Assembly: GCA_032622095.1 (NCBI GenBank)
Contig: CP136069.1
Span: 162,989,043-163,053,042 of the forward strand
DNA from: Siphonodentalium dalli
Taxonomy: Eukaryota; Mollusca; Scaphopoda; Gadilida; Siphonodentaliidae
Reading direction: 5' to 3'
DNA length: 64,000 nucleotides
The position numbers and the translations under genes were made by a program. A model generated the notes under the pieces. It ran no database searches. It had not been told where the DNA came from and worked only from the letters and a program-made list of their open reading frames with translations. Positions 11,952 through 25,200 of the stretch are shown one piece after another (within the stretch, counting starts at the first letter, position 1; the number at the start of each line of letters is the position of its first letter).

Positions 11952-14900
11952 ATGAATTTAGAAAGCGAACTACACGATTCGAAAAATATTTGCTATACTG
12001 TTTGGAATATTCAGGGACTCACAAAGAAGGTGAATGAACATGATTTTATTAAGCTCATAAATCGTTATGATTTTATTACTTTAACAGAAACCTGGCATAA
12101 CGATATCGCGAACATCCAAATTCCAGAATATCATTGTTTAGACTTTTGCAGAAAAGAACAGAATGCGAGAGGGGGGATTGCGTTTTATTGTCGTTCCGTA
12201 TATAAAAAATATATCAAGAAAGTTAAGCGCATGCATGGCACAACTTTGTGGGTTGAATTTGAAGGTAAAATGTTCGGATTAGAAACAAACATCGTGTTCA
12301 TTTCTGTGTATATATCTCCAATCAATTCAAGTATTTGGAAAACAGGCGACAAACGTGAGAACATTTTTAGTGATCTCGCGAATGATCTTGCGAAGTTGAA
12401 ATCGGACCAGTTGATTATTCTTGGGGGGGATTTCAATGCTAGAACCGGAGGCAAACCGGATTTTGTTGCACACGATGACGACAGACACATTTTAGTGCAT
12501 GACAACTATATGCTTGATTCCGTGAAAGAAAGGGCTAGTCTCGATAAAGTCTGCAATGATTTTGGGAAACAGCTCATCAGTATTTGTAAATCAAGTGGCC
12601 TAAGAATAGTCAACCGCAGAAAAATTGGCGATTCTCTAGGTAATTTAACCAGCTACCAATACAATGGAGCCAGCATAGTTGATTATGTAATAACAAATGA
12701 AAAGTATTTATACGATGTTACGTACTTTTATGTAAAACCGCCAACAGAATTCTCAGACCACAGTCAGCTCTCGGTGCATCTAAACTTTAAAGTATGTAAA
12801 TTTGAAACACAAAAACTTAAATATAAATACACCCATCGAAGTGTCAAGGTGAAATGGTGCGATGATAGTTCCGATAAAGCGAAAGGATTTTTATACGAGC
12901 CACATATTCAAAAAAGTCTGATGAATTTCAGACTGACTACCTATCGGGAAAATCCTGAAGACACCGAAAGCGCAACTCATCACCTACGCGAAATATTCAA
13001 ATGCATAAATCAAGCTTCGACAAAAGTTGTTAAAATAACACATAGGAAACGACAGCAACGAAAACGTATCTGGTTTGATCAACGTTGTAAAGATTTGAAA
13101 ACAAGTATGGGAAATGTGGTTAGTCAAATGAAAAAGAATCCCCGGGATAAAACTCTACAATTAAAGTTTTTCAATGCAAAGAAATTATACAAAAGAGAAA
13201 CGAAACTGAAATCTAAATTATTTCGGTTACAAATGTCTGAAAAAATAGATAGGCTAGAAAGTAGCGACCCATCGGTGTATTGGGATATAATCAAACGCTT
13301 GCGAATGAACAAAGCACAAGAAAAATCTGTTGATCTTCACCCTGATGAAGCTGTTGATTTTTTCGACCAATTACTCTGTCGCGATACACCTGAAACAAAT
13401 TTTCAATATCTCGCCGAACGTCAGAGTGAATTACTGATAGATCTTAATAATAGTGACATAACTGCCACGGAAGTACTTGAGGCATTAAGGCAATTGAAAA
13501 ACAGGAAAGCGACAGGCTTAGATAATATTCCGAATGAGTTACTAAAGACAATAATTCAGTTGGTAATAGATGACGTGACAAGACTTTTCAACCATGTCTT
13601 GAAGTCAGGACATTATCCATTATGCTGGAGTCATTCATTCATCAATACATTGTATAAGAAAGGAAACAGACATGATCCAAACAATTACAGGCCAATTGGC
13701 CTGAGTAGTAATGTTGGAAAACTGTTCAATAAAATTATTAACTCTAGAATCGACAACTTTTTAGAAACAAACAAACTTATAAGCGATAATCAATTCGGAT
13801 TTAGAAAAAAATCGCAGTACAATCGACAGTGCGTTCGTCTTGCGTACGTTAGTGAATAAGAAAAAAGAGCAGAAACGACCTCTATATTCTGCTTTTGTAG
13901 ACTTCAAGAAAGCATTCGATTCCGTTGATAGATTTTATTTACAAAACTTCAAGGTATTGGGGTTAACGGGTCGGTATTCTCGATTCTACAGTCCATTTAT
14001 AAGTCGAGTTTTTATTCCGTTAAAACGTCAGCAGGATTTGGTCCCCCTTTGCTATCGAAAATAGGAGTACGGCAAGGATATTCGTTGTCGCCCACCCTTT
14101 TCAAAATATTCATTGACGATATTGGCAGACAATTCAATAACATGGGCCATCCGTGCTACATAAACAATCGCCCGATTAGTCACTTACTTTTTGCTGATGA
14201 TCTCGTTTTACTGTCTGAAACAGCCGAGGGTTTGCAAAATTCTTTGAATGAATTGCAAAAATATACTTATAATAATAATCTAACGGTTAATTTAGACAAA
14301 ACAAAATGCATGATATTTAAGCCAAATAAACGGAAGTTGCATATGGATAATAAGTTTTATATAAATGGTGAGTCGTTATGGTGGCGAAATATGGGCTGCT
14401 GAATTGAAATTTCCGTTTGTTGATAACTACCCTCTTGAGCAGACACGTTTAAAGTTCTGTAAAAATATACTACAACTCAATAGAAAAGCGTCAAATCATG
14501 CTTCGAGGGCTGAACTAGGTCGATACCCCATAGCAGTTAATGCCATCGGGAATATGTTCAAATATCTAAATAAACTTCGTTTTGCATAACCAGGAAGTAT
14601 AATACATGATTCGTTCACAGAATCTCTATTATGTAATCTTCCAACGTGGGACACACATCTTGCAAAAAGAGGTATCAATATATCACAGTATAATAAAACG
14701 ATAGGATTCACTGACAAACTTATAATTGAGAGACTAAAATCAGAACATGTAAATAATTTCAAAAAAGATATATTCGATGACGACAAAAAGAATGGTGCTA
14801 ATAAACTACGAACATATAGAACGTTCAAAGACAAATATGAAATAGAACCATACCTCGAACATGTCCGATCACCAACGGCAAGAGAAATGTTCACCCGACT

Positions 14901-15225
14901 GCGTGTGAGCAATCATATATTAGCTATAGAAAAGGGCCGACACACACAACCAAAGACGTTATTAAAAGACAGAATTTGTCTCATGTGTGATGGGAAAAAG
15001 GTTGAAACTGAAAAACATTTCATAATGGAATGCAGGGCGTACACTGACCTCAGGAAAGAATTATTTGATGTTGCTAACACTAATAACATACACTTTACAA
15101 ACATGAACGATGATGATAAATTCATTTTTATAATGAAAAATGAAGACGAAGTAATTATGAATTCCGTGTGTAACATTATCCGGTTATTCTTCCAAAGGAG
15201 AACAAATATAAATATGGGGAAATGA
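11952..15225 (+). pseudogene. LINE ORF2: endonuclease, reverse transcriptase, Cys/His tail (decayed)
   Basis: Encodes the enzyme that nicks the target and copies the LINE RNA. ATG 11952 starts a clear apurinic-type endonuclease: WNIQG, TETWH (45-49), GGDFNAR (158-164), IVDYVI (242-247) and FSDHSQ (267-272). RT follows: ATGLDNIPNELL, NNYRPIGLSS, then a frameshift near 13835, FVDFKKAFD (motif A, about 13892), another shift near 13945, GVRQGYSLSP (motif B, about 14064), LLFADDLVLL (motif C, about 14183) and NLDKTKCMIF. At about 14370 the sequence jumps from FYINGESL to YGGEIWAA, suggesting an internal deletion relative to relatives. A stop lies at 14587, after which the same frame resumes to 15225 with CLMCDG and EKHFIMEC (CX2C...HX4C). 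Best fit is the CR1/L2 group; the exact clade is uncertain. Confidence 0.9.
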
Positions 15226-15410
15226 AAATTATGGGAAATTTATATTTCATTAAGAATCGTATGTATGATGTAGTTATAGGTTTGTTTACTGTTATATGCA
15301 CATATATTATGTATTATGTTTAATTTACTTGTACTTTATGTTATTTGCAACTGCCTGCACTGGTGTATTGTAATAAACTATCTTATCTTATCTTATCTTA
15401 TCTTACAACG

Positions 15411-15908
15411 TGCACACAACGAGTCTGCCAAACCATTCAGTGAACGCCCAAAGCCACACAAAGTGTGTATCAAGCCATACAGTGGGTCTGGATGTCAGAA
15501 ACCACGGAAAGAATGACAAATAGGCATCCATGATGTACCTCATGCCACACATCTAGTGTCACAATCCATTTGGGTAGTGCCCTGTCATACAACAGGTGTC
15601 CAAAAACCACTCAAATTTCGTCTCAATCGATTCAACTTGTGTTCCAAATGGCACAATCGGTGACAAAATCAGTTTCCCAATTCCAACCAATGGGTGTTCC
15701 AAACTATCCAACGGGTGTCACAAACCACCCAGCTGGTGACACAAACTATAAAACTAGTATCACAAACCATCACACGGGTTCCCAACCCGTCCAACAGGCG
15801 TCACAAAACATATATACTAACTGTCATATATAGTGTACACACCCTCCATCTAGTATTCCAGACCATCAAATGAGTGTTCCAAACCATCCAATGAGTGTAC
15901 CAAACCAT
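15411..15908 (+). repeat. ~22-bp minisatellite, block 2, forward
   Basis: Same theme as 8225-8661: GTGTTCCAAACTATCCAACG, GTGTCACAAACCACCCAG and similar degenerate units. It ends in a head-to-head switch near 15908. Confidence 0.8.
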
Positions 15909-16385
15909 GGGACACTCGCTGGATGGTTTGAGATATTCGATGGGTAGTTTTCTACACTAGTTTGTGACACTCATTGTATGGAGCGGGACATTAAGGGGTG
16001 GTTTGAGACACTAGTTGAATATTGTTAGACACTCATGTTGATTTGAGGCAATCGTCATGTTTCTTGGGACACTTACTGTATGATTATGGGCACTCATTGA
16101 TTGGTTTGGGACACCCATTGGGTGGTACGTTGTGGTACTCAATTGATGGTTGGTTTGATACACTCATTGGGTGGTTTGGGACACCATGGTTTGGAACACA
16201 CATTTGGCACACACATTTGGCGGGTTTTGACAGGATTTGAATGGTTTGTGACCCCAGTTTGGTTGATAGGGATACCTGTTAGGTGGTTTGCGACACAATT
16301 TGGCTGATTTTGGGATGCCAGTTCTATGGACTGGGACACTCGTCGGTTGGTTTGGTATACTATTAAGAAGGTTTTTAGACACCCG
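15909..16385 (-). repeat. ~22-bp minisatellite, block 3, inverted
   Basis: Units now read as the reverse complement (GGACACTCATTGGGTGGTTT). The junction CCAAACCATGGGACACTC is the mirror point of the two blocks. Confidence 0.8.
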
Positions 16386-17560
16386 TTAGCCTGATTAGAC
16401 GAAACTTGATCATGCTATGAATTTCTACTCTGTTAAACACCCGCGTAGAGATCATATTCCACCAGTAAAACACTGACAGGGAAGTGAATAGCATTGGAAA
16501 CACATGGGTACACGTATACCATACTCAAATATTGTTGTTGGTTTCTATATTCTCGATTTCGTAGAATAAGGTTACCCGAATTGCATTATTTGACTATCTG
16601 ATGAGTTCGAAGTAATGTTATAGATGGGCGATAAGCCGGAATTAAAAAAATAGTAGGCCGTCATCGAGATATTTTGGTGCAGTTTTCAGGCAAATAATGT
16701 ATTTCTTAGTTATTACATGTTCCTTAATAATGTATTTTACCGTAGGTGAAGGTTCCAACATCAAATTACACGTTGTAAGTGACTTTGTGACCGATTTGGC
16801 TTCGCATCGCATAAAATAGTACGGACTTTCTCCCGGATTATTATTTGCAATGTTTATTACGATATTGGCTCACAAAAGTAAACAAATGCATGCAATGTCG
16901 AGCTGGGACCACCCCCTAATGTGAAGTAGATTATCGAGGAACAGTTATCGACAAAGAATATATTTCCCGTCATGTTTGTTCAATGTTATAAAGTTCCCCG
17001 TCAGAACGGGTCAGAACATCAAAAAGTTCCAAGGTTTTTTAATGGTGGAATATGATATCTACGGGCGTTGGCCATAGTATAGGTTCATCTTTTTAGTCCC
17101 AGGTATCTACAAAGAGCAATTTCTTTCGGACATTTTTTTTAGTCCCAGGTATACACAAAGGGCAACGCTCGACAAGTCTCGGAGACAAGTATATATAACA
17201 TGCTCCTGTGCTCTACATCTACCAAATATCAATATCCATATAATTGTATGTATCCTATATTTGTTACATATATTAAAATACATGCAACATTGTGTATATT
17301 TCGGCCGGAAATATGAAAAACAATCCTGAAATTACCACAATTTCACCGCCGAATCACCATACAAATTACCCGACTTTTTACATAATTTTCCCGAAAATGC
17401 CCAAATTTCAAACTTGCAAAATTTCTTGGGAGGGCTACAGTCATCCCAGCCCATGGCACGCACGGATAATTTATAATTATGCAGATGTCAATCATACTAC
17501 ATGTATATGCTGATCTACTATATATTTTGAGACTTCCCTATAATATATATGTATGTATAT
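16386..17560. other. Unique-looking AT-rich spacer
   Basis: No gene recognised. A short direct repeat (TTTAGTCCCAGGTAT, about 17091 and 17140) is the only local structure I noticed. Confidence 0.5.
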
Positions 17561-17564
17561 ACTT

Positions 17565-17775
17565 TATATAATCGAAAACGGCTGCACCGATCGAGACCAA
17601 ACTTCCTATCTAATAAAGGGTAAAAACCCACGGGAATGGTCGTCGCGGCGTTTTGAAGAAGCTCCCAGCACCCATTCTCCACTCTCAATCACAAAAATTG
17701 GCACTGTGGGATTAATCGCGTTGATAGTTAAAGAGCGTTCGTATCCGCAGTGTCGTTGATAAAGAGCGTATGCGT
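17565..17775 (+). repeat. Dispersed repeat carrying AAAGAGCG motifs (copy 1)
   Basis: Shares ATCGAAAACGGCTG, TTCCTATCTAA, GGGTAAAAACCCACGGGAATG and CATTCTCCACTC with the reverse complement of 57517-57735. It contains AAAGAGCG at 17730 and 17761. No protein. It is a transposon fragment of unknown class. Confidence 0.65.
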
Positions 17776-18316
17776 GTAGTGTGATTCTTACGTCTGGGTC
17801 CGGGCGTGAGCGTGACTGTATCACTGGGTCACGATTAAAAATTATCAATACGAGATGTGTATAATGATAAATGAAGTACGTCGCAACTGGTTTTCGTTAG
17901 CGGCTCGTTATAAAATACTCAACTTGATTAGGCTATATTTTGAAGGAAGATCTCAGCAGTATTACACTGTGGTGAATATATATAGAGGATCTCCAACGGA
18001 TCCTATAAATTCAGGTCAAAGCGTCATTCGAAAGAGTTTCGATAGCTCTTTCGGGGATGAGAAACCGATTTGCCGGCAAAAGACGCCTTCCGGGTTTTTT
18101 TCGAATCCGAAAATCACGAAAATCGGGGAATTCTGTTTTTAGGATCCTAAAATCCGATCCGCCGGTTACAGAAAAAAAAAAAGTTTGTTTAAAACGCGTT
18201 TCGAGACCTTACGATGTCATTCCTGCAAAAATTATTAGGACCCGAAATGGGGAAAAAATTGAGAACTCAAAAATTGCGGGTTCAAAATTATTCCCCAATC
18301 CCCGGAGCGAGCGACG
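17776..18316. other. Leader to the 783-bp array
   Basis: No gene seen. AGAGGATCTCCAACG near 17985 recurs at 51988. The last part (CCGGCCTGATCCGGGC, about 18320) leads into the first 783-bp unit. Confidence 0.4.
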
Positions 18317-21300
18317 CTGATCCGGCCTGATCCGGGCTTTTTCGAGCGGGATTTCTTGGATCGGTCGATTACATAAGGTGGACGGTGGCCATATGAACGC
18401 CCACTCATAATTTGGTGTCGCAATGTCCAAAGAATTCGCAGTGACAGCGTTTTACGTAAAATCGCGATCGGTTTTGCTGAATCCTGGCTCGCATATATGG
18501 TAGCCAGGTTAGAAATGATTGAACTGTAGTGCCCTCTGTGCGCCCTTAATGGGACAAATCCCCAATTAAAATTATCAATAATTGCTAAAGCAAGGCTGCA
18601 CAATACAATAGTGTCCATTTAACTTAATAATTGTCCACAATAGAGGGCACACCAATCGATTCCCCATTGAAACGAAACCCGACAAATTCCCCAATATCGC
18701 GTAAAAGATTGACTCGTATATATGGTAGCTACCTAGGGTTTAGTTTTGGTGGGGAATTGAAATAATAACTCAGATATTAGCGCTAATCGTGAGGTTATTT
18801 GGCCATATCGCATCTGTGAACATATGTGCGGAAATATCGGTGACATTTGTGATCGCCCGTGTGACTGTAGATGGGTTCTATAAATATGGGATGCATTTTT
18901 GTCACATTGGGGATTTTCTCGAATTTAGTATTCGTGGGAAATCGGAATAACACGTCCTTTTTGAACGGGATTTCTCGGATCGGTGATTTGACGACGAGGG
19001 TGTGTGGCCGCCTCAAATACCCATAGATACACCCCACCCTCAAAGAAATGGGGGGGGGGTCCCACCCAATTGATTACTCTCTATATCATAATAAAAGCGA
19101 TGATATCCGGCCTAATCCGGGTTCTTCCTAACGAGATTTCTTGGATCGGTCGACTACATAAGGTGGACGGTGGCCATATAAACGTCCACTCATAATTTGG
19201 TGTCGCAATGTCCAAAGAATTCGCAGTGGCAGCGTTTTACGTAAAATCATGATCGGTTTTGCTGAATCCTGGCTCGCATATATGGTAGCCAGGTTAGAAA
19301 TGATTGAACTGTAGTGCCCTCTGTGCGCCCTTAATGGGACAAATCCCCAATAAAAATTATCAATAATTGCTAAAGCAAGGCTGCACAATACAATAGTGTC
19401 CATTTAACTTAATAATTGTCCACAATAGAGGGCACACCAATCGATTCCCCATTGAAACGAAACCCGACAAATTCCCCAATATTGCAAAAGATTGACTCGT
19501 ATATATGGTAGCTACCTAGGGTTTAGTTTTGGTGGGGAATTGAAATAATAACTCAGATATTAGCGCTAATCGTGAGGTTATTTGGCCATATCGCATCTGT
19601 GAACATATGTGCGGAAATATCGGTGACATTTGTGATCGCCCGTGTGACTGTAGATGGGTTCTATAAATATGGGATGCATTTTTGTCACATTGGGGATTTT
19701 CTCGAATTTAGTATTCGTGGGAAATCGGAATAACACGTCCTTTTTGAAAGGGATTTCTCGGATCGGCGATTTGACGACGAGGGTGGGTGGCCGCCTCAAA
19801 TACCCATAGATACACCCCACCCTCAAAGAAATGGGGGGGTCCCACCCAATTGATTACTCTCTATATCATAATAAAAGCGATGATATCCGGCCTAATCCGG
19901 GTTCTTCCTAACGAGATTTCTTGGATCGGTCGACTACATAAGGTGGACGGTGGCCATATAAACGTCCACTCATAATTTGGTGTCGCAATGTCCAAAGAAT
20001 TCGCAGTGACAGCGTTTTACGTAAAATCGCGATCGGTTTTGCTGAATCCTGGCTCGCATATATGGTAGCCAGGTTAGAAATGATTGAACTGTAGTGCCCT
20101 CTGTGCGCCCTTAATGGGACAAATCCCCAATAAAAATTATCAATAATTGCTAAAGCAAGGCTGCAAAATACAATAGTGTCCATTTAACTTAATAATTGTC
20201 CACAATAGAGGGCACACCAATCGATTCCCCATTGAAACGAAACCCGACAAATTCCCCAATATCGCGTAAAAGATTGACTCGTATATATGGTAGCTACCTA
20301 GGGTTTAGTTTTGGTGGGGAATTGAAATAATAACTCAGATATTAGCGCTAATCGTGAGGTTATTTGGCCATATCGCATCTGTGAACATATGTGCGGAAAT
20401 ATCGGTGACATTTGTGATCGCCCGTGTGACTGTAGATGGGTTCTATAAATATGGGATGCATTTTTGTCACATTGGGGATTTTCTCGAATTTAGTATTCGT
20501 GGGAAATCGGAATAACACGTCCTTTTTGAACGGGATTTCTCGGATCGGCGATTTGACGACGAGGGTGGGTGGCCGCCTCAAATACCCATAGATACACCCA
20601 CCCTCAAAGAAATGGGGGGGGGGGTCCCACCCAATTGATTACTCTCTATATCATAATAAAAGCGATGATATCCGGCCTAATCCGGGTTCTTCCTAACGAG
20701 ATTTCTTGGATCGGTCGACTACATAAGGTGGACGGTGGCCATATAAACGTCCACTCATAATTTGGTGTCGCAATGTCCAAAGAATTCGCAGTGACAGCGT
20801 TTTACGTAAAATCGCGATCGGTTTTGCTGAATCCTGGCTCGCATATATGGTAGCCAGGTTAGAAATGATTGAACTGTAGTGCCCTCTGTGCGCCCTTAAT
20901 GGGACAAATCCCCAATAAAAATTATCAATAATTGCTAAAGCAAGGCTGCACAATACAATAGTGTCCATTTAACTTAATAATTGTCCACAATAGAGGGCAC
21001 ACCAATCGATTCCCCATTGAAACGAAACCCGACAAATTCCCCAATATCCCGTAAAAGATTGACTCGTATATATGGTAGCTACCTAGGGTTTAGTTTTGGT
21101 GGGGAATTGAAATAATAACTCAGATATTAGCGCTAATCGTGATGTTATTTGGCCATATCGCATCTGTGAACATATGTGCCGAAATATCGGTGACATTTGT
21201 GATCGCCCGTGTGACTGTAGATGGGTTCTATAAATATGGGATGCATTTTTGTCACATTGGGGATTTTCTCGAATTTAGTATTCGTGGGAAATCGGAATAA

Positions 21301-22234
21301 CACGTCCTTTTTGAACGGGATTTCTCGGATCGGCGATTTGACGACGAGGGTGGGTGGCCGCCTCAAATACCCATAGATACACCCCACCCTCAAAGAAATG
21401 GGGGAGGGGGGGGGGGGTCCCACCCAATTGATTACTCTCTATATCATAATAAAAGCGATGATATCCGGCCTAATCCGGGTTCTTCCTAACGAGATTTCTT
21501 GGATCGGTCGACTACATAAGGTGGACGGTGGCCATATAAACGTCCACTCATAATTTGGTGTCGCAATGTCCAAAGAATTCGCAGTGACAGCGTTTTACGT
21601 AAAATCGCGATCGGTTTTGCTGAATCCTGGCTCGCATATATGGTAGCCAGGTTAGAAATGATTGAACTGTAGTGCCCTCTGTGCGCCCTTAATGGGACAA
21701 ATCCCCAATAAAAATTATCAATAATTGCTAAAGCAAGGCTGCACAATACAATAGTGTCCATTTAACTTAATAATTGTCCACAATAGAGGGCACACCAATC
21801 GATTCCCCATTGAAACGAAACCCGACAAATTCCCCAATATCGCGTAAAAGATTGACTCGTATATATGGTAGCTACCTAGGGTTTAGTTTTGGTGGGGAAT
21901 TGAAATAATAACTCAGATATTAGCGCTAATCGTGAGGTTATTTGGCCATATCGCATCTGTGAACATATGTGCGGAAATATCGGTGACATTTGTGATCGCC
22001 CGTGTGACTGTAGATGGGTTCTATAAATATGGGATGCATTTTTGTCACATTGGGGATTTTCTCGAATTTAGTATTCGTGGGAAATCGGAATAACACGTCC
22101 TTTTTGAACGGGATTTCTCGGATCGGCGATTTGACGACGAGGGTGGGTGGCCGCCTCAAATACCCCACCCTCAAAGAAATGGGGGGGGGGGTCCCACCCA
22201 ATTGATTACTCTCTATATCATAATAAAAGCGATA
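18317..22234 (+). repeat. Five tandem copies of a ~783-bp unit
   Basis: Units start at about 18317, 19101, 19881, 20666 and 21459 (784, 780, 785, 793 and 776 bp), taking TGATATCCGGCCTAATCC as phase. They are nearly identical. Most length difference comes from a G-run (GGGG to over 10 G) before TCCCACCCAATTGATTACTC. Unit 1 is the most diverged at its start, and unit 5 lacks a short ATAGATAC piece. Each unit carries CTCGCATATATGGTAGCCAG and a small inverted-repeat element. Minus-strand ORFs of 82-91 codons recur simply because the DNA does. Confidence 0.95.
18539..18650. repeat. Small inverted-repeat element inside the 783-bp unit
   Basis: GTGCCCTCTGTG at the left faces TAGAGGGCAC at the right, with GGGACAA facing TTGTCC further in, over 112 bp. 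It is present in each of the five units. It could be a miniature transposon captured before the unit was amplified. Confidence 0.5.
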
Positions 22235-25200
22235 CATGTACCTCATTTTCACCCCCTTGGGAGGTACCCCCAGCTGACAGGTGGGATGGGGTTTTTCTAT
22301 GGTGTATAGAGGCGGGCCACCCACCCAAATGCCATCAATCGGTCGAAATCCGTACCGTTCTCGAAAATGGTCCATACCCAATGTTTACCCCTCGGAGTGT
22401 TACCCCCCCCCCCCCCCCGGTGATGGGTGGGGTTCGGGTGTTTCTATGGTTTATTTGGGGCGGGTCACCCACCCATGCCGTCAAATCGGTCGATGTCCTT
22501 ACCGTTCTCGAAAATGGTCCGTTCCCATTTTCACCCCATCGGGTTGTACCCCCGGGAGTGATGTTGAGGGGCGAGGGGTGTTTATATTGTGTATTTGGGT
22601 GTGCCACGCGCCCATAACATCAAATCGGTCGAAATCCTTACCGTTTGCGAAAATGGTCCATACCCCATTTTCACCCCCTCGGGCGGGTACCACCGGGGTG
22701 ATTGTTGGGTTCGGGGGTTTCCTATGGTGTATTTGTGGCTGGCCACCGACCCATGCCGTCAAATCGGTCGAAATCCTTACCGTTCTCGAAAATGTTCCAT
22801 ACCCCATTTTCACCCCATCGGGCTGGTACATCCGGGATGATTGGTGGGGTCGGGGTGTTTCTATGGTGTATTTGGGGTGGGCCACCCACCCATGCCATCA
22901 AATCGGTTGAAGTCCTTAGCTTTCTCGAAAATGGTCCATACCCCATTTTCATCTCGGGGTGGCCACCGATCCATGCCGTCAAATCGGTCGAAATCCTTAC
23001 AATTCTCGAAAATGGTCCATACCCCATTTTTACCCCCTCGAGCTGGTACCTCCGGTGGTGATTGGTGGTGTCGGGGTGTTTCGAGGGTGTGGTTTTGGCG
23101 GGCCACCCTCCCATCTAGTCAAATCGGTCGAAATCCTTTCCTTTTCGAAAATGGTCGATACCTCATTTTCACCCCATTGCGTGGTACCCCCAGCTGACAG
23201 GTTGGCGTGGTTTTTCTGTGATGTATTTCATGCAGGCCACCCACCCGAAATGCCGTCAAATAGGTCGAAATACTTACCGTTCTCGAAAATGGTCCATACC
23301 CAATGTTCACCCCCTTGGAGTGTTACCCCCCCCCCCCCCGGGTGATGGTGGGGTTCGGGTGTTTCAAGGTTGTATTTTGGGCGGGCCACCCACCCATGAC
23401 GTCAAATCGGTCGAAATCCTTACCGTTCTCGAAAATGGTCCATACCACATTTTCGCCCCTCGGGTGGTACTCCCCGGTTGTGGGGTGTTTCTATTGTGTA
23501 TTTGGGGTGTGCCAACCTCCCATAACGTCAAATCGGTTAAAATCCTTACCATTTTCGAATATTGTCCATACTCCATTTTTACCCCCTCGTGGTGGTACCA
23601 CAGGGGGTGATGGTTGGGGTAGGTGTGTTTCTAGTGTATATTTGTGGCTGGCCACCCACCCACGCCGTCAAATCAGTTGAAATCCTTACCGTTCTCGAAA
23701 ATGGTCCATACCCCATGTTCACCCCACGGGTGGTACCCACGGTGGTGATGGGTGTGCGATCGTGTGTTTCTATGGTGTATTTGGGTAAGCCACCCACCAG
23801 TGCCGTCAAATCGGTTGAAGTCCTTACCTTTCTCGAAAATGGTCCATACCCCATTTTCAACCCTCGGGTGGTACTCCCCGGTTGTGGGGTGTTTCTATTG
23901 TGTATTTGGGGTGTGCCACCCGCCCATAACGTCAAATCGTTTGAAATTCTTACCGTTCTCGAATATTGTCCATACTCCATTTTTACCCCCTCGTGGTGGT
24001 ACCACAGGGGATGATGGTTGGGGTAGGTGTGTTTCTAGTGTATATTTGTGGCTGGCCACCCACCCACGCCGTCAAATCAGTTGAAATCCTTACCGTTCTC
24101 GAAAATGGTCCATACCCCATGTTCACCCCACGGGTGGTACCCACGGTGGTGATGGGTGTGCGATCGTGTGTTTCTATGGTGTATTTGGGTAAGCCACCCA
24201 CCCGTGCCGTCAAATCGGTTGAAGTCCTTACCTTTCTCAAAAATGGTCCATACCCCATTTTCATCTCCTCGGGGTGGTACCGCCGGGGTGATGGGTGGGG
24301 ATCGGGGTGTTTCCATGGTCTATTTTGGGCGGGTCACCCACACATGCCGTCAAATTGGTTGAAATCTTTACCGTTCTCGAAAATGGTCCATACCCTATTT
24401 TAACCCTTCGGGTGGTAGCATACCTCCCGTGGGTGATGATGGGGGTCGGGACGTTTGTAGGGCGTGTTAGTAGGGCAACCCATTCATACCGTCAAATCGG
24501 TCGATATCCTTACCGTACTTGAAAATGGTCCATACCCCATGTTCACCCCCTCGGGGTGGTACCCCCGTGGTGATGGATGGGGGAATGGGTGTTTCTAGGG
24601 TGTATTTGGAGCGGGCCACCCACCCATGCCGTCAAATCGGTCGAAACCCTTACCGTTCTCGAAAATGGTCCATACCCCATTTTCACACCTCAGGGTGGTA
24701 CCTCCGGGTGATTGGAGGGGTCGGAGTGTTTCTAGGGTGGTGTTATGGTGGGCCACCCTGCCATGTAGTCAAATCGGTCGAAATTCTTACCTTCTCGAAA
24801 ATGGTCGATACATGTACCTCATTTTCACCCCCTTGGGAGGTACCCCCAGCTGACAGGTGGGATGGGGTTTTTCTATGGTGTATAGTGGCGGGCCACCCAC
24901 CCAAATGCCATCAATCGGTCGAAATCCGTACCGTTCTCGAAAATGGTCCATACCCAATGTTTACCCATCGGAGTGTTACCCCCCCCCCCCCCCGGTGATG
25001 GTGGGGTTCGGGTATTTCTATGGTTTATTTGGGGCGGGTCACCCACCCATGCCGTCAAATCGGTCGATGTCCTTACCGTTCACGAAAATGGTCCGTTCCC
25101 ATTTTCGCCCCATCGGGTTGTACCCCCGGGAGTGATGTTGAGGGGCGTGGGGTGTTTATATTGTGTATTTGGGTGTGCCACGCGCCCATAACATCAAATC

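Larger units (their letters stand above)
9435..15415 (+). mobile_element. ~6-kb degenerate non-LTR retrotransposon (CR1/L2-like)
   Basis: ORF1 and ORF2 above, a short 3' UTR, then five tandem TTATC units (about 15379-15406). A simple-repeat 3' tail is typical of CR1/L2-type LINEs and marks the 3' end. The 5' end is not defined; it may reach upstream of 9435. The element interrupts a minisatellite whose blocks lie at 8225-8661 and from 15411. No target duplication could be assigned. Confidence 0.85.

Noticed and set aside
18209-22381. Five repeated minus-strand ORFs of 82-147 codons in the 783-bp units
   Set aside because: Conservation merely reflects recent DNA amplification; no domain, no bias toward silent change visible.
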